Positions 49,930 to 61,600 of a DNA stretch of 64,000 nucleotides are shown here, one piece after another (position 1 is the stretch's first letter; each line of letters starts with the position of its first letter). The notes under the pieces were generated by a model. The model was not told the DNA's origin. It did no database searches and worked only from the letters and a program-made list of their open reading frames with translations. The stretch is from Leidyana gryllorum EB-2025a (Eukaryota; Apicomplexa): the NCBI GenBank assembly GCA_048772705.1, contig JBLWGC010000133.1:1-64000 (forward strand), written 5' to 3'. The position numbers and the translations under genes are program-made.

Positions 49930-51072
49930 ATGGAATATAGTCGACGTGGCTCGGGCGGAGTCGGGCGAAGTGGGTCCCCTGGGAAGGGTTCTCGGACTAA
50001 ACGTCCCCGTCCGATTGAAGAAGAGAATGAGGACGGGCCTCGATGGTGGGAAGGTATTGCGGGGCGGCGAAGGACTGGTTCAACTCGGCGTGAGCCCGGT
50101 GGATGGCCTAAAACGGACTCTACGAGTGCCATGGTAGGAGTTTGTCAACATGTGTTGTTGAGTATGATGGATTTAGCAGCATAAACTCCGTCGGCGGTCG
50201 GGTCAGCTGGACGACGGTTCACAGATGGGCTCTGCTGAGGGTTATCAAGGAATGCAGTGAGTCGCGAGCGTTATATTGGCGATGTGTGTCGTGTGCTTTG
50301 CAGCGGGGAAGCTCACCCGTACCCAGTAGAGGAATACGATGCGCAGCCGCCGATGGATCCAAGCGGTTACCAGGTCCCTCCCGAAGGATTTGGGGGTGCG
50401 GCTGCATACCCTGTGGCAGCCTACCCTCAGCCGGGATATGGCGTTCTCCCTCGAGCGATGGGTGAGTGGGCTGGATTTCTGCCTCTGTAAACGCGATATT
50501 TGCTCGCTGCAGTTCCCCCCTATGTAGCCGGAGGCATGCCACCGACTCGTCCGTTATTACCTCCTCAGCCAATGTATGCGATGGAAGGTCCCCCAGCCCA
50601 CCCTATCTACCAAGCGGCGCCAAAGATGCCTGCTCGAGCGTTGGATGCGCGGGGTCAGCCCGTGCCAGTGCCCGGGTATGGTCCAGCACCACCCTTCCCG
50701 CGGCGAGCAGGGCCGCCGCCGGTGGTGACAGTTGACGAGAGTGCCAAGTTCATCAACGTGACTCAGTCATCGTCGCTGAATGTAATGGCAGCAGTTGGAT
50801 TACCGTTCTTACAGGTTAGATCTGGGCCCCTCCCATTACTCTGTGAATATGAATGATCTTTACAGAACGAGTTGATGGTTGCGGAAGCTCGGCGTCCAAC
50901 ACCGGAAGAGATTGAGGTGCACTCAATACTGAAGGCACATCTGGAGGAGACTCGTCGAACTTATGTGGGGGGGAGTTGTGTAGATATGGCCTTGGCCAAA
51001 CAGATTATAGCTCCTTCTTTACTATCTGGCAATGCCCGTGTGTCTCCTGTATCAGTGGAAGGGGGTATCTGA
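49930..51072 (+). CDS. Proline-rich hypothetical protein
   Basis: Exons 49930-50133, 50180-50256, 50304-50461, 50513-50814 and 50866-51072 (introns 46, 47, 51 and 51 nt) give 315 residues. A basic Arg/Gly/Ser N terminus with a nuclear-signal-like SRTKRPRPIEEE is followed by a Pro/Tyr/Gly-rich, low-complexity middle. A more ordered C-terminal ~100 residues follow (VTVDESAKFINVTQSSSLNV; EEIEVHSILKAHLEETRRTY). No domain is named. The stop is 27 nt before the next same-strand ATG. Confidence 0.65.
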
Positions 51073-51099
51073 TAAAAATTTAAGCAATTTCGGAACACA

Positions 51100-51510
51100 A
51101 TGGTGAGCCGTAATATGCTCGCATCAGTATTCCTAACTGTCATCCTCACCTCCGTGCGAGGCGATATGCCTCTAGTGGATTGCGACGGAGCCGAACTCCT
51201 CTACACGGCTCCATATCAAGGTCTAAAGCCGTACATATTTGAAAACAAACTGTATGTACCATCGGAGACTCTCCAGTTCCCTCCAAACCATCCGATGTCC
51301 GTCGCTTGGGAGCTGCAGGGTCAGTGTGACCCGCCGCGACAAGGTCCCAAGTGCCAGGACAGACCCGAGTGGTCGCCCGATCAATCTTATACCGACGGAT
51401 CTCTGGTGGTGTATAATAAAGCTCTCTGGGCCAATCACTGGTACGCTGGTGCACGCTTTGTACCAGATACCGATACATCGGGAAACTGGTACAAACTTTT
51501 CGATTGCTAA
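51100..51510 (+). CDS. Secreted protein with chitin-binding type (CBM5/12) module
   Basis: Single exon, 136 residues. Signal peptide MVSRNMLASVFLTVILTSVRG, an N-terminal Cys-containing segment, then a carbohydrate-binding module of family 5/12: PEWSPDQSYTDGSLVVYNKA, LWANHWYAGARFVPD and GNWYKLFDC. This is the pattern 'W....Y..G..V.y.g..y.A.w.........W..' with the three exposed aromatic residues used for chitin or related polysaccharides. No catalytic domain is attached, so binding only is predicted. Confidence 0.85.
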   Translation: MVSRNMLASVFLTVILTSVRGDMPLVDCDGAELLYTAPYQGLKPYIFENKLYVPSETLQFPPNHPMSVAWELQGQCDPPRQGPKCQDRPEWSPDQSYTDGSLVVYNKALWANHWYAGARFVPDTDTSGNWYKLFDC

Positions 51511-51695
51511 GGTACCCCCTCTCTCGCTCGCTCGCTCTCTCTGTCTGGCTCCTTGTTGACACTTATATTTGAATTCGGAGGAACTAATCTTACCAGTCTT
51601 TAAAAGTCTATTTTGGGATGCATACGACACAGCATTGACGAATTCACTCTCAATCGTTGCAGCTAAGGGTACGGAAGATTGTTTTGCAGAATCAC

Positions 51696-51857
51696 ATGAA
51701 GTATTTTGCCATCACTCTTTTAAGTGGATGTGTGTGCGCTCGCTCTCGGCTTTATACTAAGCGAGAACTTCTAATCCAGCAAGAATTATCTATACAAAGA
51801 CAGCATCTTGTGATGGAAAACGGATCGGGGGGATTGCGTGACCCCACAAAGAGATGA
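51696..51857 (+). CDS. Short secreted peptide candidate
   Basis: 53 codons from ATG 51696: a signal-like start (MKYFAITLLSGCVCARS) followed by a charged helical stretch (RELLIQQELSIQRQHLV). It ends with TGA overlapping the ATG of the next gene (ATGA). It may instead be an upstream open frame of that gene; nothing in the sequence decides. Confidence 0.4.
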   Translation: MKYFAITLLSGCVCARSRLYTKRELLIQQELSIQRQHLVMENGSGGLRDPTKR

Positions 51858-53044
51858 TAATTGAGAACGCATGTGTCTTGAGCACGGTCCTCGACTATCT
51901 AGGTATTGAACATGCTGCACCCCTCTTGTACGTCAACAAAGCTTGCCGGAAAGTACTCCTCACATTTTGGTGGAGCTCTCACCTCGTCCTCGAGGCGAAC
52001 ACCCTCAAACGACTCGAAGGTCCCATAGTGCTCTTAGAAACGCACTTTTTACGGACCTGGCTACGCCGCAGCTTACCAAGAGCCCAGATCATCACCCTTG
52101 GTGGAGAAGGGTGGCACTTCGCTGAGATCGCAGCAAGCATAGCGTTTTCAATTGCTCATGTATGTTGCAAGACAATCACTCATTTCTCAGCCCATGTGCG
52201 ATTGCTCTCCGCATGTGACCAACATCTCAATACAGCTTCTAGCGCTGCGCGCAATACAGACACAGCCCTCAGTCAGATAGTCCGCCAATTGCTCACAGAA
52301 CAACCACCCGATTGGCTTTGGCCGCAACTCACCCACATCACACTCGTCTCCATCCAAGTCCTAACCACCCCCGTCCTAGCTCACTTTGCTCAATGGGTCA
52401 CCGCATGTCCACGCCTGCAACAGCTTCGACTCCGCAGCCAGGACTGGAGACTATGGACATCCGCTACAGGTGATCTCGCGGTAAGAATTACCCTGTACAA
52501 ACATCAAACTCGTGTGTGTCTTAAATCCGGTCAGGTCGAGAGGGTCATGATGGAGCCGCTGCCAGTGCCCAGTGGACTCAACAAGTACAGTGTACAATCG
52601 GTCACCCCTTCTAAACTTCTGCGGCGAGCAGCCGCCTACCAAATGCACCGGCTCGAGCTGGCTGAAGTTATCGGGTTGATCCCCTGTCTTTTAATTCTAG
52701 CTGCCCCGGTGATGGCGGAACGCCTCCAGTCGGGTGGGCCACAAGCCGTCCAAATTGCTCACGTCCGAATCCCAACCAGCCATGTATATCAAGGCGAGGA
52801 CTGCGAGGGCATGGAACGTCTGCAGTCTGTGTTTCACGGAATGATTGGCAGTGTTCAGTTCAGGCTGGTTCCAGAGATATTGCTACCCGCCAGAGACCAT
52901 GTGTGGGAGGAGCTGTTGCGACAGATACTAGAAGTTGGGGAACAAGTGTTCCCAGCGTGTTCGAGAGAAGGTGTGTACGAAGCAGCGAGTGAGGTGACGG
53001 GGTTGATGGAGCGGGTGTGGACGAGCGGTGTCTGTCAAGGCTGA
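51854..53044 (+). CDS. F-box-like / leucine-rich hypothetical protein
   Basis: Open from ATG 51854; a probable 54-nt intron at 52481-52534 (GTAAGA...TCAG, in frame) leaves about 378 residues. The N terminus (CVLSTVLDYLGIEHAAPLLY followed by VNKACRKVLL) has the spacing of an F-box-like helix set. The centre has leucine-rich strands and helices (LTHITLVSIQVLTTPVLAHF; CPRLQQLRLRSQDWRLW) reminiscent of F-box/LRR proteins. No zinc or catalytic motif. A role as a ubiquitin-ligase adaptor is inference. Confidence 0.5.
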   Translation: MIIENACVLSTVLDYLGIEHAAPLLYVNKACRKVLLTFWWSSHLVLEANTLKRLEGPIVLLETHFLRTWLRRSLPRAQIITLGGEGWHFAEIAASIAFSIAHVCCKTITHFSAHVRLLSACDQHLNTASSAARNTDTALSQIVRQLLTEQPPDWLWPQLTHITLVSIQVLTTPVLAHFAQWVTACPRLQQLRLRSQDWRLWTSATGDLAVRITLYKHQTRVCLKSGQVERVMMEPLPVPSGLNKYSVQSVTPSKLLRRAAAYQMHRLELAEVIGLIPCLLILAAPVMAERLQSGGPQAVQIAHVRIPTSHVYQGEDCEGMERLQSVFHGMIGSVQFRLVPEILLPARDHVWEELLRQILEVGEQVFPACSREGVYEAASEVTGLMERVWTSGVCQG

Positions 53045-53087
53045 GAAAAACAAGCCTGGGCAGGCATTCTACGGCGGAGAAAGTTTG

Positions 53088-54071
53088 ATGGATTCAGCCG
53101 CCCGAAGTGAAACCACCCCTAAAGGGGCCTTCAGAGATGAGCTCATCTCCACGACCGCAGCGGAGGAAGCCTCCGAAACAGCGGCAACAGGAGAAGTTTC
53201 GTCGCCGACGTCGCTGCAGCCGCCGCTGCCAGATCCGAGCTGTGTGCATCTAATCTTTGATTGGGACGACACGATATTCCCGTCCTCAATGATGCATCGT
53301 TTCACTGCGCAGCACGAGAGATCTGCAAGTGCGAATCCTCTGGCAGTATTGGCGTCTGTGATTGCGGCGTCGGATGAAATGCAAATGAGTATGATTAGCT
53401 TGGATATCCAGGCGTGTGAGTTGCTTAAGAAGGCTTTGAGCCTCGGACGAGTTTACATAGTTACTAACGCGGAACCAGGTTGGGTGCAGCAGACTGCTGG
53501 CAATTTCATGCCCCGTACGAGTGATCTCTTGAAACGCCTCGAGATCCCGGTGGTGTCGGCGCGAGCCACGTTTGCACGTCTCTATAGACTCACACCATCT
53601 CAAATAAATTCACTGGGACCGTTGGTTCCCTCTGCATGTCTTCTAGGGGCCCTTCTGCCATCCATCCCTGAGAAACTCTCTCCTCAAGAGAATGACGCGC
53701 TACAAGCCACTCTCCCCGACCTTTGGAAAAAGTTCAGCTTCTCAGGGCTCATTCGTTGGTGCATAGGCGCCCATAACGTCCAACATGGTGCTCACCAAGG
53801 TGGTATTCAGCCTTATCGCCTCCTCTCTCACCCCCACTTCATCAGCATCGGTGACAGTGATTCCGAACGAGCTGCCCTCCTCAAGTGTCATCAGCAATTT
53901 TTCTCCTACGCCTTCTTCAAGACCATCAAATTGCTTGAAGCACCAACCCTCCAGACCCTACACCTTCAACATGCGTTCCTCACCAAACACCTCACTCCTC
54001 TCGTGCAATCACGACGTTCTATGGATCTCGTCGTCGACCCCGATGACCCTATTAACAGACCAAGTTACTAG
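53088..54071 (+). CDS. HAD-superfamily phosphatase-like protein
   Basis: Single exon, 327 residues from ATG 53088 (43 nt after the upstream stop). A disordered Ala/Thr/Glu N terminus of ~45 residues leads to HAD motif I, HLIFDWDDTIFPSS (Asp nucleophile and DxDxT form). Motif II VYIVTNAEPGWV and the terminal acid motif ISIGDSDSERAAL follow. A long helical insertion between motifs II and IV suggests a specialised cap. Such proteins act as small-molecule or protein phosphatases; the substrate is unknown. Confidence 0.75.
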   Translation: MDSAARSETTPKGAFRDELISTTAAEEASETAATGEVSSPTSLQPPLPDPSCVHLIFDWDDTIFPSSMMHRFTAQHERSASANPLAVLASVIAASDEMQMSMISLDIQACELLKKALSLGRVYIVTNAEPGWVQQTAGNFMPRTSDLLKRLEIPVVSARATFARLYRLTPSQINSLGPLVPSACLLGALLPSIPEKLSPQENDALQATLPDLWKKFSFSGLIRWCIGAHNVQHGAHQGGIQPYRLLSHPHFISIGDSDSERAALLKCHQQFFSYAFFKTIKLLEAPTLQTLHLQHAFLTKHLTPLVQSRRSMDLVVDPDDPINRPSY

Positions 54072-54137
54072 TGCTAAACCAGCAGCAACTCATTTTTCTC
54101 TTCCAGTCACTCACTCGGTCACAATCAAACCAAACAT

Positions 54138-55196
54138 TCAAACACTGCCTGGTCGATCTAGCTCAATGTCTTCCACAACTACTTCTCCTCCCTGTAAACG
54201 GTACACATACACGATCACACCCTCATGCCCAACACGTAGTAACATAAAGGACGCAACAGACGGCGAAGCGGCAGCCACTTGCAATGAGGGATCCGACACT
54301 TTGGCTTCACCGGTACCCACTGGCTGCTGCAACGTCACACCTCCTCCACTCAACGCTTCATCACTTAGCACCCCGTCCGTCACCTGGACAGCTGCGCCCT
54401 CAGCAGCAAGACTCTCTCCTCCCGAGGGCAAATCATCGTGGGCTGGAATGCTTGTTGAACTCTGATTCACATCGGTCGGCCCTGTGCCAGTCATGTGATA
54501 CGCATCAGATATCCCAACAGCGTCATCTTGGGAAAAGACGCCGCGGCCTGTGACACTGCCGGGACACAGGAGCACTTCTCCGCTCACCAACCGTCCCACG
54601 CTCGGCCCGTTTGTACCGGGACGCTGACAGATCACGATGTGGATTGCCTGTCCGAACAGCGAGCTAGGCGGGGGGCAGAGCAACCATGAATCCTTCGCAG
54701 TTCCCGGGAAGTCAAGCCAAGATACTTGGTGGCCATGCATACATCCAACTTTCAGCGGACCAATATCGAATGAGACCACATCCTTCTCTGCCACAGCTTC
54801 GTTGCCCGCGGTATCCTTAGGATCCAAAGGGACGGCAGGCAACAAGGCTTTGCATATGTGCACCCTCCCGACGTCACCTCCGACCAAAGGGGTCAGATAG
54901 TCGACCAGTTGCGCTCCATTGGATCCAAGGTTACCTGTAAGAATGTGTGTGAACGGCCGCGTCTCGCCTTAGCACACACACAGGCAGGACTCACCAACGC
55001 ATACTGCTCTACGAGGCTCTTCGTTCTGCTTCAAATTCGAAATCAGCTTTCGGAAGGCTGGAGGTATCTCGGCTGCGAGTTCTGGGACACCAACGTCGCC
55101 TAGGATGAGGAGCCACTCGCCCTGATGGACTTGTTGATGAGTGGCGGCTGCTTGTTGTGCGACGGCTGCCGACTTGAGGATCTCAGCAGCGCTCAT
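54138..55196 (-). CDS. VPS29: Retromer subunit VPS29 with an internal insertion
   Basis: Core subunit of the retromer sorting complex on endosomes, with a metallophosphoesterase fold. Exons 55196-54995 and 54934-54138 (60-nt intron) give 332 residues against about 182-190 normally. WLLILGDVGVPELAAEIPP, GNLGSNGAQLVDYLTPLVGG, FDIGPLKVGCMHGHQVSW and LLCPGSVTGRG are the family blocks. The final strands ASFMLLRVGHEGVIVYVYRL come only after an Ala/Ser/Gly-rich insertion of ~85 residues. A further insertion precedes the ISGHTHK-equivalent segment, which reads VICQRPGTN, so the usual His pair is missing. An unseen intron could account for part of the extra length. Confidence 0.85.
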
Positions 55197-55288
55197 TGAT
55201 CAGTTACGTGGTGTTTTTGACGTGGGTAGCTGTGTGATGGATAACAGGGAGTTTGCAGTCAATCATGCAGCAGCGATAAAAGAGATGA

Positions 55289-57531
55289 CTATCGTCTATC
55301 AGTCTTGCCAATGGTACGTTTACCACTATAAAGATGTTTCGGTTTGGCTGTTCCGATGAAGCGATCGGCTTCATGGATTTGATCCTTCCGAGGAGCGTTT
55401 TTAAGTGGCTTCCTAAAGCGTTTGTCCGCCAAGACTTTCTGCTTCTCAGCTTTTGCCCGGGTCTCTTCGTCTCCGATAGCCTCAGCTCTGTTGGCTTTGT
55501 GAACCTTCTTCCTGGCCAACTCGCCGACACCATCTTGCCTTCTGGCAATAGCGAACGCACGAAGTTTGCGCTTAGCCAACATGGAAGCTCTCTCTGAGGT
55601 TTTGCTGGGTTTGCGTTCACCATCTCCCTCGTCAGCTGTGCTGGCGTCGTCATCCTGCATCTCGTCATCAGAGTCTGCGTCGTCCTCATCCTCGTCGTCG
55701 GACTTCATGAGATGTTCGGCATCGGCTTCCGTGACGAAGCTGAGTGTGGGCACCTTCTTCATATTCGCAATAACATTGGTGGAATCAATGCCCAGAGTGC
55801 CAAGAACCTCTTTGACTTCATCGAGATCGACCGTACGACGTGGCATAATGACAGCGTTCTTCTTCTTCTTGGCGGAGCTGCGCATACGGGCCTCCTCTCT
55901 GGCGTGGAAGACTTGCTCAAGAACCTCCTGGTATTTGTACCAATCTCCAGTGGGAGCGTCTTCAGCGGCATTCCATGCTGCGTCCAAAGCTGCTTCTTCT
56001 GCCTCGAGAGCCGCGATCTGAGCATCAATGTTGGGGTCAATGAAATCGGCAATATTCTTTCCGTCCATGAATTCTGGGAGTTCATCGTACTTCCAGTCGC
56101 TATTCTCCAAATCCCAGTGCTTCCGATTGTCAGCCACAAACACGCCAGCACCACCTTCTTGTTCCATGAGATCTTTCTCCAAGACTCTGACCGGCTCGTC
56201 GTCCATTTCATCACCAGTTCGAGTAGCAGCGCGTCTCTTCTTCTCAAGATATCCCTCAGGCACGAAGGCAGGGCGGTCCGGATTCAGGTCCACTTCAGCT
56301 TGGAAGAAACCTTTTCCAGTGTGTTGACTAACATCAGCGCCGCTCAATTGCTTCTTCTGCAACTTGAGGGCGAGGAGCAACTCGCAAGCTTGATTCTTCA
56401 CTTGGTCTAAACCCAAACCCATGAGAGTGGAGCAAGTGCCAAATCGCACACAATCCAACCCGGACTCCATGGATTTGATCAACTCTTTCTCTGTATCAGT
56501 CAGCTGCTCTGGAGTTCGCAGATCAACTTTATTCAACACCACCATCACTGGCTTGTGAACCAAGAGCGGCTTCAAACTGTTGAACAGCTTGACTTGATCC
56601 TCGATCGAGAAACCACAGGTTTCACTGATGTCCACCAAAAAGAGAACAGTCGACGACAGATGGGCCAACGCAGTAATGGCAGAGAGCTCAACCGAGTTCC
56701 GTGCTGACAGAGGCCTGTCCAAAACACCCGGGGTGTCGATAAGTTGCCACTTCTGGTAAGCGTAGTCAAAGTGTCCCAAGTACAATGACTTGGTAGTGAA
56801 GGCGAACGGCTGTACTTCCACATTGGCATTGCTCAGAGTGTTCATGAAACTCGACTTTCCGACGTTAGGATGCCCCGCCAACAGCAAGGTTCGGGTGAAG
56901 GGGTTAATTGCCGGGAGACGACTCAGGTTCTGACGAACGCTTTCCAGATAAGTCAAGGCGTTCTGCAACTTCAAGACCGCTGTGCACATTCTACCGAGCG
57001 CAGCCCGTTTGAGCATCTTGCACTTGTACGGCGAATCGGCGTACTTGAGCAAGCGCACATACTCCTTACTGATGGTGTCCACGACACCGCGGACGGCGTT
57101 CACTTGGCCCAAGGCCAGCTTGTAGTGATCGCGATCGTACAGTACATTGAGCAAATCAGCATAGAATGGGTGTATATCCTGTGAAAAGTATGTTATCGAA
57201 CGTGTGTGCGGGCTCGATTTTACTCACGTCTACTCGAGGGAATTGTTGATTGATGTCAGCCAGCTTGTCATGGAAGGTCTGCTGACAGAACTTGACTTTC
57301 CGCATGTAGAACCGACGTATCCTCTCTATCTTGTACTGAGGATGCACCACAGTAGGCGTCTTGCGCTGTGTGGCAGAGAGACATATGTCTATCAGACTTT
57401 TGGCATCTGATACGGTCTTGATGTCCTGCGAAGAGGGGAAAGAATCCGTTGTGAGTTGGTGGAGCCTGAATCGGGCGTACCTTGAACCTATAGAGGGTTC
57501 CGGCCTCCCCAGCTGCTCTCTTGAGCCCCAT
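55289..57531 (-). CDS. NOG1: Nucleolar GTPase NOG1
   Basis: GTPase required for assembly and export of the 60S ribosomal subunit. Exons 57531-57481, 57425-57228 and 57178-55289 (introns 55 and 49 nt) give 712 residues. The N-terminal bundle is conserved ([20 protein letters not shown]; then [28 protein letters not shown]). G motifs are [13 protein letters not shown] and NKVDL. The C-terminal half is acidic, then Lys/Arg-rich and ends [18 protein letters not shown], as in NOG1 from other eukaryotes. Full length. Confidence 0.97.
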
Positions 57532-57764
57532 ACTGCTCAAAAACGGCCGAAAAAATTCTGCCGTGACTTAGGAGGTCATGATTAATAAAGCGTCAAGAGT
57601 AAAACTTGACAGGAACTGAGAGTGATTAGTAAAAGTCAGATAGAAAGACAGCAGATTGAGACCACATTATCGTAGCCACAAGGTCTTAAGCCTGACATTG
57701 AGGCTTGGCTTCCACCGTTGCAAAAAAACAAGGTATTCGGACTTGCTATATTACATACATAAAG

Positions 57765-58646
57765 ATGAAGCCATGGGCAGACGGCGCTCAGCCTGAAAGG
57801 GATCAGGCGGTTGGTGACACTGGCGCGCAGCAGGAGGCAATTGATTATGAGAACATCCCACACAATCTCTTGACCCCCTTGAATTCGACCTGGTGTCTGT
57901 GGTATACAAATGCCACTGCCAAGACTACAGAGACCTTCAAGGACTGCCTCATCCCCGTCGCGACTGTCTCTACTGTAAGACAACAATCCATCAAGCTATC
58001 ATATCCATATACATATAGGTGGAGGCATTTTGGGCCCTGTATTCCCATTGTGTCCGGCCCTCGCAACTACCGCGAGGGACCGAATACCATTTGTTTAGGG
58101 AAGGCATTACCCCAATGTGGGAGGATCCCAATAACGCAGACGGTAAGCCCTCTGTCTGTCATCGTCTCAATAACCCAACCTCACTTTAGGGGGGACTCTG
58201 ATGATTCGTCTGAGGCGGAATTATCTAGATTGGTTCTGGGAAGCATTGGTGAGTCAGTGTCGCTCTGTCAATTGCAGAATTACACTCATTCCTCAGATAA
58301 TGGCGTTGATTGGCGAATCACTAGATGAGGATGTTGTTGGTGCTGTGGCTGGAAAACGATATGCGGTGAGTCCGTTTCGATTGGATTCCCCTGAAATCCT
58401 ATCTGTTCACAGGACGACTATCTGTCGATATGGAATAGAAAGTATGACAACAAGGCTCAAGGACGCTTGTCGTAAGTAGACGCTCCCAGTCGCTACACAC
58501 GTCACCACCTCAACAGGGCGACTTTGCTGAGGACGCTGAAGCTTCCTGAGAATAGTCACACAGACTACAAGTCCCATATGGGTTCATTGCGTAGTAGTGT
58601 ACAGCAGCAGCACCAGCAAGGGCCATCCGCCCCCTCCCTCAACTGA
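57765..58646 (+). CDS. Translation initiation factor eIF4E family
   Basis: mRNA cap-binding protein. Exons 57765-57974, 58019-58142, 58190-58248, 58297-58365, 58413-58471 and 58517-58646 (introns 44, 47, 48, 47 and 45 nt) give 216 residues. [12 protein letters not shown] provides the first cap-stacking Trp, [17 protein letters not shown] the second Trp plus Glu, and [18 protein letters not shown] the helix that follows. [13 protein letters not shown] supplies the third Trp. The C-terminal ~25 residues are Gln/Ser-rich. It resembles canonical eIF4E as well as 4EHP-type classes; the class cannot be decided by eye. The stop is 23 nt before the AlaRS ATG. Confidence 0.9.
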
Positions 58647-58669
58647 TTATAGGAAAAAATTTGCTCAGA

Positions 58670-61600
58670 ATGCAACCACTCACCTCCAAGGAGACCCGCA
58701 AACGCTTCGTTGAGTTCTTCGAGAAGAGAAATCATGTCCATTGGCCATCATCCTCGGTCGTTCCGTACAATGACCCCACTCTGCTCTTCATGAACTCTGG
58801 CATGTGCCAGTACAAACCCATTCTTTTGGGGGATGCAGACCGCTCAACAGAGTTCGGACAGTTGAAACGCGCTACCAACTCTCAAAAATGCATCCGCGCG
58901 GGAGGCAAGCACAATGACCTCGAGGATGTAGGCAAAGATGTCTACCACCACACCTTCTTCGAAATGCTTGGCAATTGGTCCTTCGGTGACTACTTCAAAC
59001 AAGAAGCAATCAATTTCGCATGGGAACTTCTTACTGAAGGCTATGGTCTCCCCAAGGAGAGGTGAGTATTCTATTTGCAGCCTTTGACGGAGTCTGACGC
59101 TGCTGTCTTGCACTGTGCCCTTGACTACCCGCTACTGTGTGTGCACACGCCGTCTCAGTCTCCTGTGCAAACTGTTTTTCTTCTCGCAGGTTGTACGCCA
59201 CCTATTTCGGCGGTGATGAGAAACTTGGACTGGGCCCAGATCTTGATGCGAGAGCAATGTGGCTAGAGAAGCTCCCAGAAAGCCACGTACTCCCTGGTAC
59301 CGCCAAAGAGAACTTCTGGGAAATGGGTGACACTGGACCATGCGGACCTTGCTCCGAGTTGCACTTTGATCGCATTGGTGGTCGTGAGTGCCCCGAGCTA
59401 GTGAACCAGGACGACCCGGACGTATTGGAGATCTGGAACCTTGTGTTTATGCAGTACAATCGGGAACCATCGGGGAAGCTGACCCCTTTGCCGGCAGGCT
59501 GCATTGATACTGGTATGGGATTAGAGCGTTTGGTCTCTGTCCTGAACAACGTGCGATCTAACTATGATACGGACGTATTCCAGCCCCTGTTCCGCAAGAT
59601 TGAAGAGCTATGCCCAAATGCACCCCGAAAGTACGAAGGCAAAGTGGGCGATGAGGATGCGAATCACATCGATCTGGCGTATCGTGCAGTTGCTGATCAT
59701 GCTCGGACTGTGACTGTGGCGATAACTGACGGTGCGGTTCCCGCGAACGAGGGTCGTGGGTACGTTGTGCGGCGTGTGTTGCGTCGTGCGGTTCGTTACG
59801 GACGACAAATCCTCAACGCACCCAAGGACAAACCTTGGTTCTATTTATTGGTGGATGTAGTAGTGGACAGTCTCGGAGACTACTATCCCGAGTTAGTGAA
59901 GAACGCTGACAAAGTGAAAGCGCTCATAATTGAAGAAGAAAAGCAGTTTGGGAAGACACTTGACCGCGGAACAACTTTGTTCAACCGTCAGACGAAGAAC
60001 CTAAAGGCGGGTGATCGTTTGGAGGGGCGGATCACGTTCGAGCTGTTGGCGACTTACGGTTTCCCTGTGGATTTGACCCGAATATTGTGTGAAGAACGAG
60101 GCCTTATTCTGGACGAGGACGGGTTCGAGAAGGCAATGGAGGAGCACCACAAGAGTTCTGAGGGCAATGCTAATCGTAAACTGCTCCAAATGTTGACACC
60201 TGACCAAGTTGCGCATTTGGAGAAGAATCTCAAAGTCAAGCCCACTGATGATAGCACCAAATACATGTGGGATACAACAGGCGACGGTCCGGAGCATCAA
60301 ACAGTGCTTCGTGCTATTGTTGATGGCAAGGAGTTCCCGACGTCAGCGGAAGCTTCCGATGGGAACGAAGAGGACCAGAAGGTCTGGACTCTGATCTTCG
60401 AGAGCACATCTTTCTACGCAGAGAGCGGTGGACAAGTTGGAGACGTGGGTTTCGGTACATTCGAGAACAATGCAGAGATTGTCGTTGTCGACACCAAACG
60501 AATGGGACCCTACGTGCTTCATTTCGCAAAAGTGACAGAAGGCACAGTCAAAGTGGGAGACACAGTCAAACTCTCGTGCGACTACGCTCGTCGCGCCAAC
60601 ATTGCCAAGAACCACACCGGCACTCACTGTCTCAACTATGTGTTGAGGGAGACATTGGGCGATGGTGTCGAACAGGCTGGAAGCATCGTTGAACCGAGTC
60701 GTCTGCGATTCGACTTTACCGCCAACAAAGCCCTCACAGTCGATCAGGTGGAGAGGATTGAGAAGCGGATGGCTGAGATTGTTGAGGCCAAACTTCCCGT
60801 GTACGCACAGGAATCAGCCTTGGCGACTGTCAAGTCTCTGCCAGGACTCCGAAGCCTTGTGGGCGAGAACTACCCCGATCCCGTCAGAGTGATCACTGTT
60901 GGCCACAGTCTTCAGGACATTTTGGACGGCAAGCCGGGTGCTTCCGCTTTGGAGGCCTCAGTTGAGTTCTGCGGCGGTACACACCTTTCCAACAGTTCTG
61001 AGATTGTCAGCTTCACTGTGATCACGGAGGAGTCCATTAGTCGTGGCGTTCGGCGGATTGTGGCGGCGACTGGTCCGGTGGCTCGGGAGTCGATGGAGTT
61101 GGGGAAGCAGTTGCTGGAGGAGGCTCAAGTGTTGTCAAAGATGGCTAATCTGGACAGCGCAGTGGCGGCGGCGAATAGCATTAAGAGCAATTTGATTGCC
61201 AACAAGGAGAACATTCCATTGATTCACCGCAAGAAGATCACAGATATGGTGGACGCTGTGGCTGCTCGGAAGCTCGAGGACGGCAAAGCCCGCAGCAAAG
61301 CCCTGAAGAAAGAGGGAGGCGAATTGGGTCTCCTCAAAGGTCAAGCGGTAAGGATTCATTCAAATTGAACCCCTTTTTGATTGTTAATTGCAGTGCCAAG
61401 TTGCTGGTGACAAGTTTGCTGTGGTGGAGTTGCCGTCTCTGGAGGGAGACATGAAGGCCATGGAGGAGTACATCAATTGCTTCAACAAACACGCGTTGGC
61501 TGCTCTGTTGTTGATCTCTACGGATCCGAGTAGTGGCAAGATCAGTGTGCTTATCAGTGTACCACGAAGTTTGGCCGAGACCATCAAGGCGAATGAGTGG

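Noticed and set aside
52139-52190. 31-nt intron (GTATGT...TCAG) in the F-box-like gene
   Set aside because: It is shorter than the other introns, and removal would shift the frame of a long open region.
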